Below, piece after piece: positions 31,517 through 31,696 of a stretch of DNA of 31,696 bases (position 1 is its first letter; each line of letters begins with the position of its first letter). Position numbers and translations under genes: made by a program. The stretch covers positions 1-31,696 of the forward strand of contig CANOUM010000004.1 in the NCBI GenBank assembly GCA_947570515.1, in the 5' to 3' direction. The notes under the pieces were generated by a model that saw only the letters and a program-made list of their open reading frames with translations, was not told where the DNA came from and made no database searches. The stretch comes from an uncultured Clostridia bacterium (GTDB lineage: Bacteria > Bacillota > Clostridia > Lachnospirales > Bianqueaceae).

Positions 31517-31624
31517 TATATTTTCAGATCAAAGAAATGGAGAAAATGAATATGATTTTTAAGAATGATTCAATTGCAGATGGCGCATAATTTAGAATAA
31601 GTTTTATCATAGGAGGCGGCATAG

Positions 31625-31696
31625 ATGAATCATTTAGAAAACGAAAAATCACCATATTTAAGACAGCATCGTGAGCAGGAGCTGGATTGGTATCCG
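31625..31696 (+). CDS. YyaL/DUF255 thioredoxin-like domain protein, N-terminal fragment
   Basis: Only 24 codons lie in the window. The ATG at 31625 has AGGAGG upstream. NEKSPYLRQHREQELDWYP corresponds to the NxxSPYLxQHxxNPVDWYPW start of YyaL/spermatogenesis-associated protein 20 (DUF255), a thioredoxin-like domain joined to an alpha/alpha barrel. Here the NPVDW part reads QELDW, a mild variant. The function of the family in bacteria is unsettled. Divergent from the AKR gene. Confidence 0.8.
   Translation, partial: MNHLENEKSPYLRQHREQELDWYP

Overview
The window looks like the chromosome of a low-to-moderate G+C, Gram-positive, anaerobic Firmicute, most likely a Clostridia/Lachnospiraceae-type gut bacterium. 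Evidence: strong Shine-Dalgarno sites (GGAGG) before almost every gene, consensus SigA promoters, a T-box leader, a FabT/FabK-type fatty acid operon, lipoprotein-anchored ABC transport, and families common in Clostridia (CD3324, DUF1062, DUF3788, the GGGtGRT protein and its NifU-like partner). No rRNA, intact tRNA, CRISPR array, transposase or phage gene was seen.

Layout. (1) 1-5,414: a probable 6S RNA at the left edge, then a minus-strand operon read from a clear promoter near 4,970: membrane PP2C phosphatase with an external LysM domain, HtrA-like protease, an atypical response regulator, rdgB, and a YfcE-like phosphoesterase. A single-domain rhodanese gene with its own terminator follows. 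(2) 5,477-16,377: a complete type II fatty acid synthesis operon on the plus strand, fabT-fabH-acpP-fabK-fabD-fabG-fabF-accB-fabZ-accC-accD-accA. The gene order is that known from streptococci but lacks fabM. A GH3 lipoprotein (nagZ-like) overlaps accA by 4 bp and ends the operon at a strong terminator. (3) 16,457-21,341: ROK regulator plus MATE exporter, then a polar amino acid ABC transporter whose binding protein appears to be circularly permuted. (4) 21,378-24,202: an apparently highly expressed two-gene unit (NifU-like scaffold and GGGtGRT protein) with its own promoter and terminator, then degV. (5) 24,224-25,625: a T-box-controlled DRE-TIM aldolase-like gene, minus strand. (6) 25,656-29,216: an A+T-richer accessory patch with a CatA-type acetyltransferase, a CD3324 protein, a DUF1062 gene broken by one in-frame stop, a DUF3788-flavin-binding fusion, an inositol-phosphatase family gene and a GNAT gene with an internal deletion. 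(7) 29,333-31,417: a GH105 and aldo/keto reductase operon. (8) 31,625-end: the first codons of a YyaL/DUF255 protein.

How the genes work together. Acc subunits make malonyl-CoA, FabD loads it on ACP, FabH starts chains, FabF/FabG/FabZ/FabK elongate them, and FabT probably represses the set through a dyad just downstream of the promoter -10. The minus-strand operon looks like envelope sensing and quality control joined to nucleotide-pool cleaning. The least explained parts are the permuted binding protein, the NifU-like/GGGtGRT pair, and the aldolase-like enzyme behind what looks like an isoleucine T-box.
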